Shown: positions 24,398-33,839 of the stretch, in pieces
Layout of the letters: every line of letters starts with the position of its first letter
Position numbering within the stretch: position 1 is the stretch's first letter
Assembly (NCBI GenBank): GCA_964505785.1
Contig: CAZDJZ010000014.1
Span: forward strand, 1 to 64,000
From: CAYRTV01 sp964505785
GTDB taxonomy: Bacteria > Acidobacteriota > Aminicenantia > Aminicenantales > Aminicenantaceae
Length of the DNA: 64,000 bases
Direction of reading: 5' to 3'
Notes under the pieces: generated by a model
What the model was told of the DNA's origin: nothing
Seen by the model: the letters and a program-made list of their open reading frames with translations, nothing else
The model's database searches: none
Program-made: the position numbers and the translations under genes

Positions 24398-25996
24398 TCA
24401 GCTCTCTCCTTTTTTTCTCCGGCGGGCTTCCTGTATGCACTCCCGGGACGATATGATAACGGAAAGGCCGTTATGCTCCATTTCTTTTTTGAGAAGGCGT
24501 ATATTATCCTCGGAATATTTTGCCAGCGGGGTCATAATCCGGATATGTTTCTCATTAACTCCGCATCCGGCAACCAACTTGCGCAGAGTTTCTCCGGTGG
24601 CAAACGTCGGCTGCCCTCCGGTCATAGCCACCGATGCATTGTCCACAATGACCAAAGTCATATTGCTGTCAGCTGCGGCTGCATCCAGGAGAGGCGTGAC
24701 GCCGGAATGAGCAAAAGTCGAGTCGCCGATAACACCGACGGAAGGATGGATTCCGGCTTCGGATCCTCCCTTGGCCATACTGACACTGGCGCCCATGCAT
24801 ACACAGGTGTCCACTGCCCGGTAAGGAGGAAGCGCTCCCAAGGTATAACATCCGATATCACTGAAAACCGAGGCTTGCGCATAATCTTCCAGTGCGGCAT
24901 TTAACGCCTTAAAGGTATCAATATGCGGACAGCCGCGGCACAACTGTGGAGGACGAGGAGGAATCATGGGGGAATTATCTATAGGCTGCTCTCCGGATAC
25001 CGTAACAGCCCTGCTGATAATACCGGGATTCAATTCGCCTGTCACCGGTAAATGTCCGCTTAATTTTCCTTGAATGATTTTCTCCGGTATTCCAAACAAT
25101 CCTTTAATCCGCTGTTCCATAAAAGGATAGCCTTCCTCGACCACCAGCAGTGTATCCACGTGCTCCGCCAGACGACGAATAAGACTGTCCGGCAAAGGAT
25201 AAAGAGAAATCTTAAGAATGGAGGGCCGCTCTTCGTCACCAGAGAATTTCTCCATGACATAATTATATCCAATCCCGGATGTGATAATTCCAAGATTTCG
25301 GTTTTTATTATTCATACTTAACTGATTGAAAGCGGATTCCTCGGATAGCTTGATCATTTCCTGTTGGCTTTCAGCCAATTCTTTAAAACGGCGGCGGGCA
25401 TTGACCGGCAGTAAAGTCCAATCCCGGCTTTCGGGCAGCTGCAGAGCATTCTGTTCCTTAGGGGCGCTTATATCGACCCGTGCTCGGCTGTGTGCCAGCC
25501 GGGTGACCAGGCGGACCATGACCGGAATATGCATATTCTCAGAAATGTCAAAGGCTTTCTTCGTCATTTCATAGGCCTCCTGGTGAGTTGAAGGCTCCAG
25601 ACACACAACATGAGCAAAATCTGCATAATAGCGGCTGTCCTGTTCATTCTGCGAACTGTGCATTCCGGGATCATCGGCCACAACCAAAACCAAACCTCCG
25701 TTTATCCTGGTTATCGCGGAATTCATAAAAGGATCCGCAGCCACATTCAGTCCTACATGTTTCATGGAAACGAGAGCTCGTTTCCCGGAATAGGAAACTC
25801 CCAAAGCCTCTTCATAAGCGACTTTCTCATTGACGCACCAATGTGCTTGATGCGAACCTTCCTTTCCCCGTATCCGGATCAAATACTCCATGATTTCCGA
25901 AGCAGGGGTGCCCGGATAAGAATAGCCGGAGGTTAAACCAGCGTGGACAGCCCCCAAAGCAACAGCCTCGTCCCCAAGTAATATCATATCTTGCAT
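24398..25996 (-). CDS. iorA: Indolepyruvate oxidoreductase subunit alpha, no ferredoxin domain
   Basis: A 532-residue thiamine-diphosphate enzyme subunit from the ATG at 25996, preferred over 26068 because AGGA lies eight bases upstream and the family N-terminus (LLGDEAVALGAVHAG) follows. It should oxidatively decarboxylate aryl pyruvates from Trp, Phe and Tyr to aryl-CoA. Blocks: SYPGTPASEIMEYL, CRGCPHIDTFKAL, and the ThDP site IGDSTFAHSGVTPLLDAA with VDNASVAMTGGQPT. The chain ends shortly after VIISSRECIQEA, exactly where other IorA proteins continue into a domain with two CxxCxxCxxxCP clusters; that domain is missing. First gene of the operon with iorB, the acyl-CoA synthetase and the HExxH protein. 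Confidence 0.9.
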   Translation of the reverse strand: MQDMILLGDEAVALGAVHAGLTSGYSYPGTPASEIMEYLIRIRGKEGSHQAHWCVNEKVAYEEALGVSYSGKRALVSMKHVGLNVAADPFMNSAITRINGGLVLVVADDPGMHSSQNEQDSRYYADFAHVVCLEPSTHQEAYEMTKKAFDISENMHIPVMVRLVTRLAHSRARVDISAPKEQNALQLPESRDWTLLPVNARRRFKELAESQQEMIKLSEESAFNQLSMNNKNRNLGIITSGIGYNYVMEKFSGDEERPSILKISLYPLPDSLIRRLAEHVDTLLVVEEGYPFMEQRIKGLFGIPEKIIQGKLSGHLPVTGELNPGIISRAVTVSGEQPIDNSPMIPPRPPQLCRGCPHIDTFKALNAALEDYAQASVFSDIGCYTLGALPPYRAVDTCVCMGASVSMAKGGSEAGIHPSVGVIGDSTFAHSGVTPLLDAAAADSNMTLVIVDNASVAMTGGQPTFATGETLRKLVAGCGVNEKHIRIMTPLAKYSEDNIRLLKKEMEHNGLSVIISSRECIQEARRRKKGES

Positions 25997-26040
25997 GCAG
26001 CACATCCTTTTTCCTGAATCATTTAAGAATCTTAAGCTGC

Positions 26041-26122
26041 TTCGCCGAATGAGACGATATCGATTCATCAGGCGATGACTTTGACCTTCACAGCCTGCAT
26101 CGCGAGCCTCAGGATGACATGG
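26041..26122. repeat. Family E repeat upstream of iorA
   Basis: Contains CGATTCATCAGGCGATGACT and GCGAGCCTCAGGATGACAT, close to the words at 32.2 and 38.05 kb. It overlaps the alternative long 5' extension of iorA, another reason to prefer the start at 25996. Confidence 0.5.
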
Positions 26123-26293
26123 TCATTGTCATTTTCTTAACAGCATGCTGAAAAATTAGGATATAATCTCCTCACCCGGCTGTCAATACACATATTTATT
26201 CACACCGGCCATATCGATTCATCATAATCCGACAAAGTCTATAAATTTATGTTGAAATATATGTATTTTTTAGTTAACATGAAATTTGATTAT

Positions 26294-26386
26294 TTAACCT
26301 GGATTATTCATGGGCTGGGATTGCCGCAGATGCAAGGCACAGGGTATGAAGCTGTGGCTTCACCGTTTTTGAATAGGTCAGGTTAA
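26294..26386 (+). repeat. Family A element with both inverted ends
   Basis: Left end TTAACCTGGATTATTCA and right end TGAATAGGTCAGGTTAA are imperfect inverted copies of each other. Inside are the core GGGATTGCCGCAGATGC and a palindrome TGAAGC/GCTTCA. The 93-base unit sits in the gap between iorA and the Rrf2 gene, about 100 bases before the Rrf2 start. Nothing else gene-like is seen in 25997-26487. Confidence 0.65.
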
Positions 26387-26487
26387 TAAATAATGATCCG
26401 GGTTATGCATCGAATCAAACTGCCGCCTGCAACAAGCGGTTCCTGCACTCATTGTTGGAATAATCCCGGATTTTGTGAGGTAAAAGC

Positions 26488-26925
26488 ATGATAAGACTTT
26501 CAACAAAAGGACGTTACGGAACCCGGCTTATGTTGAATCTGGCGCGTCATTACAATAATAACGGCAAAAAAGCCATCATCCTGAAGAACGTATCCGATGA
26601 AGAGAAGATTTCCATTCGCTATCTCGAACAGATCATTATTCCGCTGAAAATCCACAAACTGGTCAAAAGCATCCGGGGGGCAGGCGGCGGATATATTTTA
26701 GCCCGCAACCCTGAAGAAATCCATTTGAGTGAAATCCTGCATGCCCTGGAAGGTGCCTGCTGCCTGGTGGAATGTGTCGATGACGAAGACTACTGCGACC
26801 GGGTCCCCTTCTGCGCAACGTATGAAATCTGGAAAAAAGCCAGCCGCATGCTCAAAGATTACTTCAACAGTATTTCTTTGGCGGACCTTGTCAATATCGC
26901 TGAAGACAAGGAGTCCTGTTCCTGA
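26488..26925 (+). CDS. Rrf2-family transcriptional regulator, probably Fe-S
   Basis: A 145-residue winged-helix regulator. N-terminal LSTKGRYGTRLMLNLAR and the wing RGAGGGYILARNPEEI are diagnostic. The cluster-binding loop has C91, C92, C96, C103 and C109; C96-x6-C103-x5-C109 is close to the IscR pattern, so an iron-sulfur sensor is likely. GAGGT lies eight bases before the ATG. It is divergent from the iorAB operon and convergent with the DPP-IV gene, whose 3' end overlaps its own by 67 bases. iorAB encodes an Fe-S/oxygen-sensitive pathway and is a plausible target; that link is inference. Confidence 0.93.
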   Translation: MIRLSTKGRYGTRLMLNLARHYNNNGKKAIILKNVSDEEKISIRYLEQIIIPLKIHKLVKSIRGAGGGYILARNPEEIHLSEILHALEGACCLVECVDDEDYCDRVPFCATYEIWKKASRMLKDYFNSISLADLVNIAEDKESCS

Positions 26926-29174
26926 TTTGATCCAGGGGGCATATTACGGATAAGAAACCGGGTTAAGGTTTCAAATAAATGCCTGCGTGTGTTTTCTCCT
27001 TCATGAATTCCATGGGAACGGTTGGGATACGGCATAAACGAGAACATTTTATTGTGCCGGATTAATTCATTGACCAGTGCCTCGGCACTCTGGTAATGGC
27101 AATTATCATCCCCGGTGCCGTGAACAACCAGTAAATTGCCTTCCAATTTGCTGGCATGAGTTATGGGCGAGCCCTGCTTGAATCCTTCCGGATTATCCTT
27201 TGGAAGACCCATATACCGCTCTTGGTAGATGGTATCATAAAAACGCTGGTTGCTGACCGTTGCAATCGCCATGGCTGTACTGTATAGCTCCGGATAGCGA
27301 AATATCATATTCAAACTCATAGACCCTCCCCCGCTCCATCCCCATATTCCAATACGGTCAGGGTCAACATAGGGACGATCTTCAATGATCGTCCGGCAGG
27401 CGGCCGCCTGGTCCCTTGAAGCCAGGATTCCGATCTGACGGTAAATGCTTTTCCTCCATGCACGCCCCCTGGGAACTTTGGTTCCGCGGTTATCCACGCT
27501 CATAACCAAATATCCATGCTGATTCAGCATTACGTGCCAGAGATAGTTCGATCCGCCCCAGCTGTCTCTCACCGTGGAACCGGCGGGTTCTCCATAAACA
27601 TGAAAAAGAAGAGGATAGGATTTGTCCGGGTCAAAATCCGCGGGCTTCATACAATAGGCATCCATTTCCACTTCTCCGGTATCCACCCGGAAAAACTCCA
27701 CCGGCTGTTTATCCAAGGCTTCAACCTTGGCATGCAATTCTTGATTCGCTTCCAAGACACGGATGGATTCATGAGAAGGGAGGCGAACTAAATCGATGAC
27801 CGGAGGAACTCCAAAGGAAGAGCAGGTATGGATCGCCCAGCCGCAGCCGGGGGATATCTGGTAAGAATGTGAGCCTTCCATTTCATCAGGCGTGATTCTC
27901 TCCGCGGTTCCCTTCCCGTCCAAGCGGCAGCGGTACAGAAAACTCTGCGTAGGATTATCCGGAGAAGCGATGAAATATACCCACCCCCTGTCCGGATCCA
28001 GGCCGGCTATCTTGATCACATCATAATCCCCGCGTGTGATTAGTTCTGTTTTTCCGCCGTCCCTGGAAGCAAGGTACATATGATTCCATCCGTCCCGTTC
28101 GCTCATCCAAGTGAAATTTTTCCCTGCATTCATCCAGTTGAGGTCATTGACCACTTCTACCCAGGCGTCATCCTTTTCCGTTAGAATCGTATGGATTTCT
28201 CCCGTTTCAGCGTTCCCCAACATCAATTCCAGCGTGTTTTGAAGGCGGTTAAGATGCTGAAGCACAACTTCTTTGGAATCAGCTGCCCATTCCATGCGGG
28301 CTATGTAATTATTTCTCGGGTCCCCGGGAACTTTCAGCCAGAGGGTCTGTCCCCCGTCCGCTTTCACAATCCCCGCCCGGCAGGCTGAGTTGATGGTTCC
28401 CACTTTTGGATATTTGAATGTCGTCAGCTTGGGATACAGCCCGTCCGTGTAATTCACCATGGTGAATTCCCTGACGCCTTCTGTATCCAGCTGCCAGTAG
28501 GCAATCCTGCGGCTGTCCGGGCTCCAGCGAAATCCGTCGCGCAAGGAAAACTCCTCTTCATAAACCCAGTCGAATGTCCCGTTTATAATCCTCTCAGACC
28601 CGTCCCAAGTCAAACGGACAATGTGATGATCCGCAAGGTTTTCCACATAAATATCATTATGATGGACATAACCGGCTTTCTTACCGTCAGGAGAAAACTT
28701 GGCAAACATAAGTGCAGCCGGTTCGGCTTCCCCGCCGAGCTGATGCAGCACCCCAGTTTTTAAATCCAGCACCCAGTAATCCCCGCGGGTATTTTGCCTC
28801 CAAACTCTTTTGGAATTGGTGAAGATCATCAGCTTGGAGCCGTCCTCCGACCAATGATAATTATCTATTTCCAGGGGATTCGCTGACCCGGAGGGAACCA
28901 GGTCTTCTGCTGAGACCAGGATTTTTCTTTCCCCGCTTTCCGGCTCATACCAGATAATATCACGGCCTTTATCCAGTGTTTCCGATTTTTCCAGGGTGGT
29001 ATAGCCGGATTTGTGTTCCAGCCAGCGGGCCGGACCGAAACGGTTGGCGGAAAATTCGTCCGTTGAATAAATTCTTTCCAGTGTCAAAATCGAGGGATCA
29101 TCTTCCGCAGCGGCCAGCGGCGCCAAAAAAACCAGTAAAATACCACATAAAATCCACACAGCTTTTTTTTTCAT
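26859..29174 (-). CDS. S9 family dipeptidyl peptidase IV-type serine peptidase
   Basis: A 771-residue secreted peptidase (signal peptide 1-24) that should remove X-Pro or X-Ala dipeptides from peptides. The eight-bladed DPP-IV propeller (about 40-490) precedes an alpha/beta hydrolase domain with nucleophile S614 (GWSGGGS), D689 (GTGDDN) and H724 (SHGIHEG). A substrate-anchoring EE pair is visible in the propeller (VYEEEFSLRDGF). The last 25 residues after NMPPG are a poorly conserved tail encoded in the overlap with the Rrf2 gene. Single-gene unit. Confidence 0.93.
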   Translation of the reverse strand: MKKKAVWILCGILLVFLAPLAAAEDDPSILTLERIYSTDEFSANRFGPARWLEHKSGYTTLEKSETLDKGRDIIWYEPESGERKILVSAEDLVPSGSANPLEIDNYHWSEDGSKLMIFTNSKRVWRQNTRGDYWVLDLKTGVLHQLGGEAEPAALMFAKFSPDGKKAGYVHHNDIYVENLADHHIVRLTWDGSERIINGTFDWVYEEEFSLRDGFRWSPDSRRIAYWQLDTEGVREFTMVNYTDGLYPKLTTFKYPKVGTINSACRAGIVKADGGQTLWLKVPGDPRNNYIARMEWAADSKEVVLQHLNRLQNTLELMLGNAETGEIHTILTEKDDAWVEVVNDLNWMNAGKNFTWMSERDGWNHMYLASRDGGKTELITRGDYDVIKIAGLDPDRGWVYFIASPDNPTQSFLYRCRLDGKGTAERITPDEMEGSHSYQISPGCGWAIHTCSSFGVPPVIDLVRLPSHESIRVLEANQELHAKVEALDKQPVEFFRVDTGEVEMDAYCMKPADFDPDKSYPLLFHVYGEPAGSTVRDSWGGSNYLWHVMLNQHGYLVMSVDNRGTKVPRGRAWRKSIYRQIGILASRDQAAACRTIIEDRPYVDPDRIGIWGWSGGGSMSLNMIFRYPELYSTAMAIATVSNQRFYDTIYQERYMGLPKDNPEGFKQGSPITHASKLEGNLLVVHGTGDDNCHYQSAEALVNELIRHNKMFSFMPYPNRSHGIHEGENTRRHLFETLTRFLIRNMPPGSNQEQDSLSSAILTRSAKEILLK

Positions 29175-29258
29175 CGGGACTCCTTATTCATGGCTTTGCA
29201 CAGCCTGACTTATAATTCCGTAAAAATCGGAAATTATCATCCTGCTTCATTAAATAAT

Positions 29259-29288
29259 AAAGAGTGAAGAGTCAAGAGTAAAGAGTAA
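29259..29288 (-). repeat. Family C module
   Basis: AAAGAGTGAAGAGTCAAGAG followed by TAAAGAGTAA is the complement of the CTCTTCACTCTTTAC words at 17.55, 42.8 and 46.6 kb. Confidence 0.55.
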
Positions 29289-29290
29289 TT

Positions 29291-29440
29291 TAGCCTGAAT
29301 GATGAACGGGTCGAGATTGCCGCAGACGACGACAAAATGAAAAACTTTTCATTTGAACTTTCAATGAAAATTATGTTAATCGCTGATAAAAAAGAAATTG
29401 CAAAAAAAAATCGCAATTTTTATATGACTAGTTCAGGTTA
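29291..29440 (+). repeat. Complete family A element, 150 bp
   Basis: Left end TAGCCTGAATGATGAACGGG, core GAGATTGCCGCAGACG, two internal perfect or near-perfect hairpins (AATGAAAA/TTTTCATT and AAATTGC/GCAATTT) and right end GACTAGTTCAGGTTA. The two ends are inverted copies of each other. It fills most of the 29175-29526 gap; a possible -10 TATATT follows before the next gene. Confidence 0.7.
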
Positions 29441-29526
29441 GGCGTTTTGCAATATTTCGACTCATTGAAAATTATGATATATTAGGCATCAAAAAAGAGT
29501 AATTCCTGATAAGAAGGAGCGGATCG

Positions 29527-32175
29527 ATGAAAAAATACGTATGTTTATTCATTTTAATAGGTCTTTCAGGTGGTTCTTTCCTGTTTTCCACTACAGCAGA
29601 GCAGCGTATGGAATCCTGGCGGCTCCATGCGGACATGGAGAAGGAATCCATTTTCCGGAATATGCCCTGGCAGTCGGTGGGGCCTAAATTGCAGGGCGGC
29701 CGCATCGAAACGATTGCATCCCTGCCGGGAAATTCCCCGGTCATCTTTGTTGGTGCCGGAGCGGGCAATATCTGGAAGACCGTCAATAACGGCGTGACAT
29801 GGAAACCGGTCTTTGAACATTATGAGACTTTCACCATCGGTGATATCGATATCGCTCCATCCAATCCCGATATCGTCTGGGCGGGAACCGGTGAAAATCT
29901 CATGGCCCGCAGTTCATTTGCCGGAACCGGGGCTTATAAATCAATCGACGGAGGAGAAACATGGACCCACAAAGGTTTGACGGAAACCCATCACATAGCG
30001 CGGGTAGCGATACATCCCGAAAATCCGGATGTCGTCTATATCGCCGCTCTCGGCCATAATTACACGTATAACCCCGAAAGGGGATTATATAAAACCACGG
30101 ACGGCGGTGAAACCTGGGATAAATGCTTGTACATCTCGGAAAAAACCGGGATCACGGAAGTTGTTATCGACCCTTCTGATCCGCAAACCCTTTATGCCGC
30201 TGCCTGGGAGCGTGACCGGAAAGCCTGGAATAATGTAATAAGCGGAAAAGAAAGCGCTATCTATAAATCCACAGACGGCGGAGATACGTGGAAGCAGCTC
30301 ACCAATGGTTTTCCCACCGGCGAATTTGTCGGCCGCATCGGGCTGGATATTTCCCGTTCCAACCCCAGCATCCTCTACGCCGTCCTGGACAATCAAAAGG
30401 AACGGACAAATGATCAGGGCGAACCAGCCGGCAAAATCGGCGGTGAAGTCTACCGCTCTTCCGACCGCGGGGAATCCTGGGAGAAAGTCAGCCAGGGGAA
30501 ACTCAACGCCGGTGTTAATTACTCCTTCGGCGATATCCGGGTTTCACCTGAAGATGAAAACATAATTTACGTTTTGGGCGTCAATCTTCTGATGTCCAAG
30601 GACGGCGGCCGCAGCTATCAGAGAATCGGCGGTACCGTATCCCACCTTAATTATCACAGCACGCGTGCCCTTCATCTTGACCACCACGATATGTGGATCG
30701 ATCCTCAAAATCCTGAGCATATCCTGCTGGGCAATGACGGCGGCTTGTACATAACCCGGGACCGGTGCCATTCTTGGCTGCATGTTAATAATCTGCCGAT
30801 TGCGGAATTCTATGCCATTTCGCTGGACAACCGGAATCCCTTCCTTATTTACGGCGGGACTCAGGATGATGCCGCCCTTTACGGCCCGCATAACCAGGAA
30901 TTGGAATTCGGTATTGAAGACCCATGGAAACATGTCTGGATCGATTTCTGGGGAGGAGGTGACTCATATTTCACCTACCGCGACCGGCTTGATCCCGATA
31001 TTTTCTATTATGAACAGCAATTCGGGAATTTGAAACGCAAAAACATGGCAAGCGGACAAAATGTTTCCATACGGCCTCATCCGAAAGAAGGCGAGCCTGA
31101 TCTCCGCTTCAATTGGATGACCCCTTATTTTATTTCCCATCATAATCCCCTGACGTTATATTGCGGTGCCAATAAATTATTCAAATCCTTAAATCGCGGC
31201 GACACCTGGCAATGCATAAGTCCGGATCTAACCTCCCAGCCCGGCCCGGAAAAACAAGGAAACGTTCCTTACGGGACAATCACGATGGTGTCTGAGTCCC
31301 CGCTTCAACCGGGATTGCTTTATGTAGGAACCGATGACGGACGCCTCCATGTCACCAAAAACGACGGCCATACATGGACACGCATAGATCAAGAACTTCC
31401 AGAAAAATGGGTCAGCCGGGTGGAGGCATCGCCGCATGCCCCCAGCCGGGTATACGTGTCCCTTACCGGATACAGAGAGGATGATTTCACCACGTACATT
31501 TACAAGTCGAATGATTTTGGAGCAACCTGGAAAGATATAGGAACCGGACTGCCGGATGAACCGGTCAATGTCATCAGGGAAGACCCGCGGATAGAAGACA
31601 TTCTCTATGTTGGAACGGATCACGGCGGTGTGTATGTTTCGTTAAATCAGGGGCAGTCCTGGCATGCCCTCTCCTCCAGCCTGCCGACCTGTGCTGTGCA
31701 TGACATCCGCGTCCATCCCCGGGACGATAAATTAGTCATCGGCACCCATGGACGCAGTGCATTTGTTTTCGATGTACTGCCGGTCCAAATGTTTAAAGCA
31801 GAAAAATTGGACGACACACCTTTCCTTTTCCCAGTCCGGGATGCCGTGCTGCCGCAGCAGCGGGATTATGCCAGGGATTGGGCCTTGGAAACACGGGAGG
31901 AAGCGAATATTTACACGTACCTGCCTCAATCAGCTCCCGTTAAAGTGACCGTCCTTGACAGCGATAACAATACTGTCTGGACATGGGCGGGATCCCTTGA
32001 AGCCGGCATCCATTGCACCACTTGGGACTTGGTTCCCAAACAGGAAGAAAACACCGCCGCCGTTTATTTCCGCGGTGTGACCTTAGTTGATCCGGGGACA
32101 TACACCGTGCGTTTCCATGCCGGCGATAAGACGCTCGAAGCTCCGCTCATTGTTCAGTCCCGTTTACCGCGATAA
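29527..32175 (+). CDS. Secreted BNR/VPS10-like repeat protein
   Basis: An 882-residue exported protein (signal peptide about 1-22) made of sialidase-type (BNR) Asp-box repeats. At least ten boxes of the form SxDxGxTW are readable, for example SIDGGETW, TTDGGETW, STDGGDTW, SSDRGESW, TKNDGHTW, SNDFGATW and SLNQGQSW, giving a large beta-propeller pair as in sortilin-type proteins of Acidobacteria and Bacteroidetes. An Ig-like tail follows after about residue 780. No sialidase arginine triad or catalytic Tyr-Glu pair could be placed, so enzymatic activity is unproven. AGAAGGAGC precedes the ATG. Confidence 0.85.
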   Translation: MKKYVCLFILIGLSGGSFLFSTTAEQRMESWRLHADMEKESIFRNMPWQSVGPKLQGGRIETIASLPGNSPVIFVGAGAGNIWKTVNNGVTWKPVFEHYETFTIGDIDIAPSNPDIVWAGTGENLMARSSFAGTGAYKSIDGGETWTHKGLTETHHIARVAIHPENPDVVYIAALGHNYTYNPERGLYKTTDGGETWDKCLYISEKTGITEVVIDPSDPQTLYAAAWERDRKAWNNVISGKESAIYKSTDGGDTWKQLTNGFPTGEFVGRIGLDISRSNPSILYAVLDNQKERTNDQGEPAGKIGGEVYRSSDRGESWEKVSQGKLNAGVNYSFGDIRVSPEDENIIYVLGVNLLMSKDGGRSYQRIGGTVSHLNYHSTRALHLDHHDMWIDPQNPEHILLGNDGGLYITRDRCHSWLHVNNLPIAEFYAISLDNRNPFLIYGGTQDDAALYGPHNQELEFGIEDPWKHVWIDFWGGGDSYFTYRDRLDPDIFYYEQQFGNLKRKNMASGQNVSIRPHPKEGEPDLRFNWMTPYFISHHNPLTLYCGANKLFKSLNRGDTWQCISPDLTSQPGPEKQGNVPYGTITMVSESPLQPGLLYVGTDDGRLHVTKNDGHTWTRIDQELPEKWVSRVEASPHAPSRVYVSLTGYREDDFTTYIYKSNDFGATWKDIGTGLPDEPVNVIREDPRIEDILYVGTDHGGVYVSLNQGQSWHALSSSLPTCAVHDIRVHPRDDKLVIGTHGRSAFVFDVLPVQMFKAEKLDDTPFLFPVRDAVLPQQRDYARDWALETREEANIYTYLPQSAPVKVTVLDSDNNTVWTWAGSLEAGIHCTTWDLVPKQEENTAAVYFRGVTLVDPGTYTVRFHAGDKTLEAPLIVQSRLPR

Positions 32176-32194
32176 TAACGCGCCTGGCCATTCA

Positions 32195-32283
32195 ATGGTT
32201 CCGATTCATTCGGAGATGCAGTCTAAGATTGCCGCACGGACTGTGTCCGCCCGCAAGGACGAGGAGGACAGTTCTCAGGATAG
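32195..32283 (+). repeat. Family E repeat downstream of the BNR gene
   Basis: Contains GGTTCCGATTCATTCGGAGA, then CTAAGATTGCCGCACGG and GTTCTCAGGATAG; the first words match 37993-38035. It starts 20 bases after the BNR stop codon. Confidence 0.5.
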
Positions 32284-32444
32284 TTAACTAAAAATTTAAA
32301 CAGATTTAATTCAAATCTAACAAATTCCGCTTATTTTGTCAGCATGACTTATAAAAATATAAAAGTATACCTTTTTTACAGTGAAATAATCATCATAATG
32401 AAAGTGTTGAGGACAACAATCCATTATAATTATTATTAAAATAT

Positions 32445-33806
32445 ATGTCCCCACAAAGTATGGACAAACCGGCCGCTCCTGCTGTGTCAAGGAAAAAAGT
32501 CTTTATTATTGACACCAATGTCATTCTTCATGATTACAAATGTATCCATAATTTTGAAGATAACGACATCATCATTCCCATTACCGTTCTGGAAGAAATT
32601 GACGGCTTTAAAAGGGGACACGGACAGATCCATTTCAATGCCCGTGAATTCATTCGTATCCTGGATGAGCTTCCCGGAGAAGATCTGGTTAATTCCGGTG
32701 CATCCCTTGGAGAAAAAAAGGGTAAAATCAAAATCATGACCAATCATCAGCTGGAGCCTAAAGTCAAACAAATTTTCTCCGAAACAAAATCCGACCATCG
32801 TATTCTTAGTGTCGCTTATTATCTCACCAAAAAATTTCCTGAGCACAGCGTGGTTCTTGTCTCCAAGGACGTCAATCTGCGTTTAAAAGCTAGATCACTA
32901 AACGTTCTGGCCCAGGATTATTTTTCTGACCGGATAAAAGACCTTGACACCCTTTACATTGGCAAGCGCTGCCTAAAGAATATTGCCTCAGCCCTGGTCG
33001 ACAGACTTTTTCAACCCGATGGGGCTCTCCGTCCTAATGAGCTGAACATCGATAAACTTACGCCTAATGAATATTTTATTATTAAAAACGAACATAAATC
33101 CGTCCTAGGTCATTTTAGTTCCCGCCAGAACAAAATCACCAGAGTGCTTAAAGAAAAAACATTTGGTATTTCTCCCCGCAATGCAGAGCAGACATTCGCT
33201 TTCCATGCCTTAACGCATCCCCAAATTCAATTGGCTACGATTACCGGCAAAGCTGGAACCGGAAAAACATTAATGGCCTTGGCCGCAGCACTCAAAGTAA
33301 GAAAAGAATTTAAGCAGATATTTGTTGCTCGTCCAATTATTCCTTTATCCAACCGGGACCTTGGTTATCTTCCCGGGGATTTGAATGAAAAAATGGATCC
33401 TTACATGCAGCCGCTGTATGATAATCTGCACTTTATCCGCGATCGTTTCCCAAGTCAAAGCAAAGAATATCAATTATTTGAAAAAATGTTTGAGCAAGAA
33501 AAATTATTTATTTCTCCACTTTCCTATATCCGGGGACGCAGTCTGGAACGAATATTTTTTATTGTCGATGAGGCCCAAAATTTGACCCCTCATGAAGTGA
33601 AAACAATAATCACCCGTGCGGGAGAAGGCACAAAAGTTGTTTTTACCGGTGATATCTATCAAATCGACACACCTTATTTAGATTCTCAATCAAACGGTCT
33701 CACGTATCTAATCGACCGGATGAAAGGACAGGAAATTTACGCTCATATCAATTTAGAAAAGGGAGAACGGTCCTACTTATCTTCATTGGCCGGAGACTTG
33801 CTTTAA
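32445..33806 (+). CDS. PhoH-like ATPase with N-terminal PIN domain
   Basis: A 453-residue protein combining a PIN ribonuclease domain and a PhoH ATPase/helicase, the PhoH2 architecture tied to RNA unwinding and cleavage. PIN: D23 (IIDTNVILHD), E50-E51, and SKDVNLRLKA near 140-149. PhoH: Walker A GKAGTGKT at 268-275, VARPIIPLSNRDLGYLPGD, Walker B FFIVDEAQNLT and the sensor FTGDIYQIDTPYLD. TATAAT lies 14 bases upstream of ATG 32445 with no ribosome site, so a very short leader is possible; ATG 32460 is an alternative start. PhoH2 proteins are often called toxin-antitoxin-like, but no antitoxin gene is seen. Confidence 0.92.
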   Translation: MSPQSMDKPAAPAVSRKKVFIIDTNVILHDYKCIHNFEDNDIIIPITVLEEIDGFKRGHGQIHFNAREFIRILDELPGEDLVNSGASLGEKKGKIKIMTNHQLEPKVKQIFSETKSDHRILSVAYYLTKKFPEHSVVLVSKDVNLRLKARSLNVLAQDYFSDRIKDLDTLYIGKRCLKNIASALVDRLFQPDGALRPNELNIDKLTPNEYFIIKNEHKSVLGHFSSRQNKITRVLKEKTFGISPRNAEQTFAFHALTHPQIQLATITGKAGTGKTLMALAAALKVRKEFKQIFVARPIIPLSNRDLGYLPGDLNEKMDPYMQPLYDNLHFIRDRFPSQSKEYQLFEKMFEQEKLFISPLSYIRGRSLERIFFIVDEAQNLTPHEVKTIITRAGEGTKVVFTGDIYQIDTPYLDSQSNGLTYLIDRMKGQEIYAHINLEKGERSYLSSLAGDLL

Positions 33807-33839
33807 AACGTGCTATAATAATTCAAAAAGGAAAAAACG

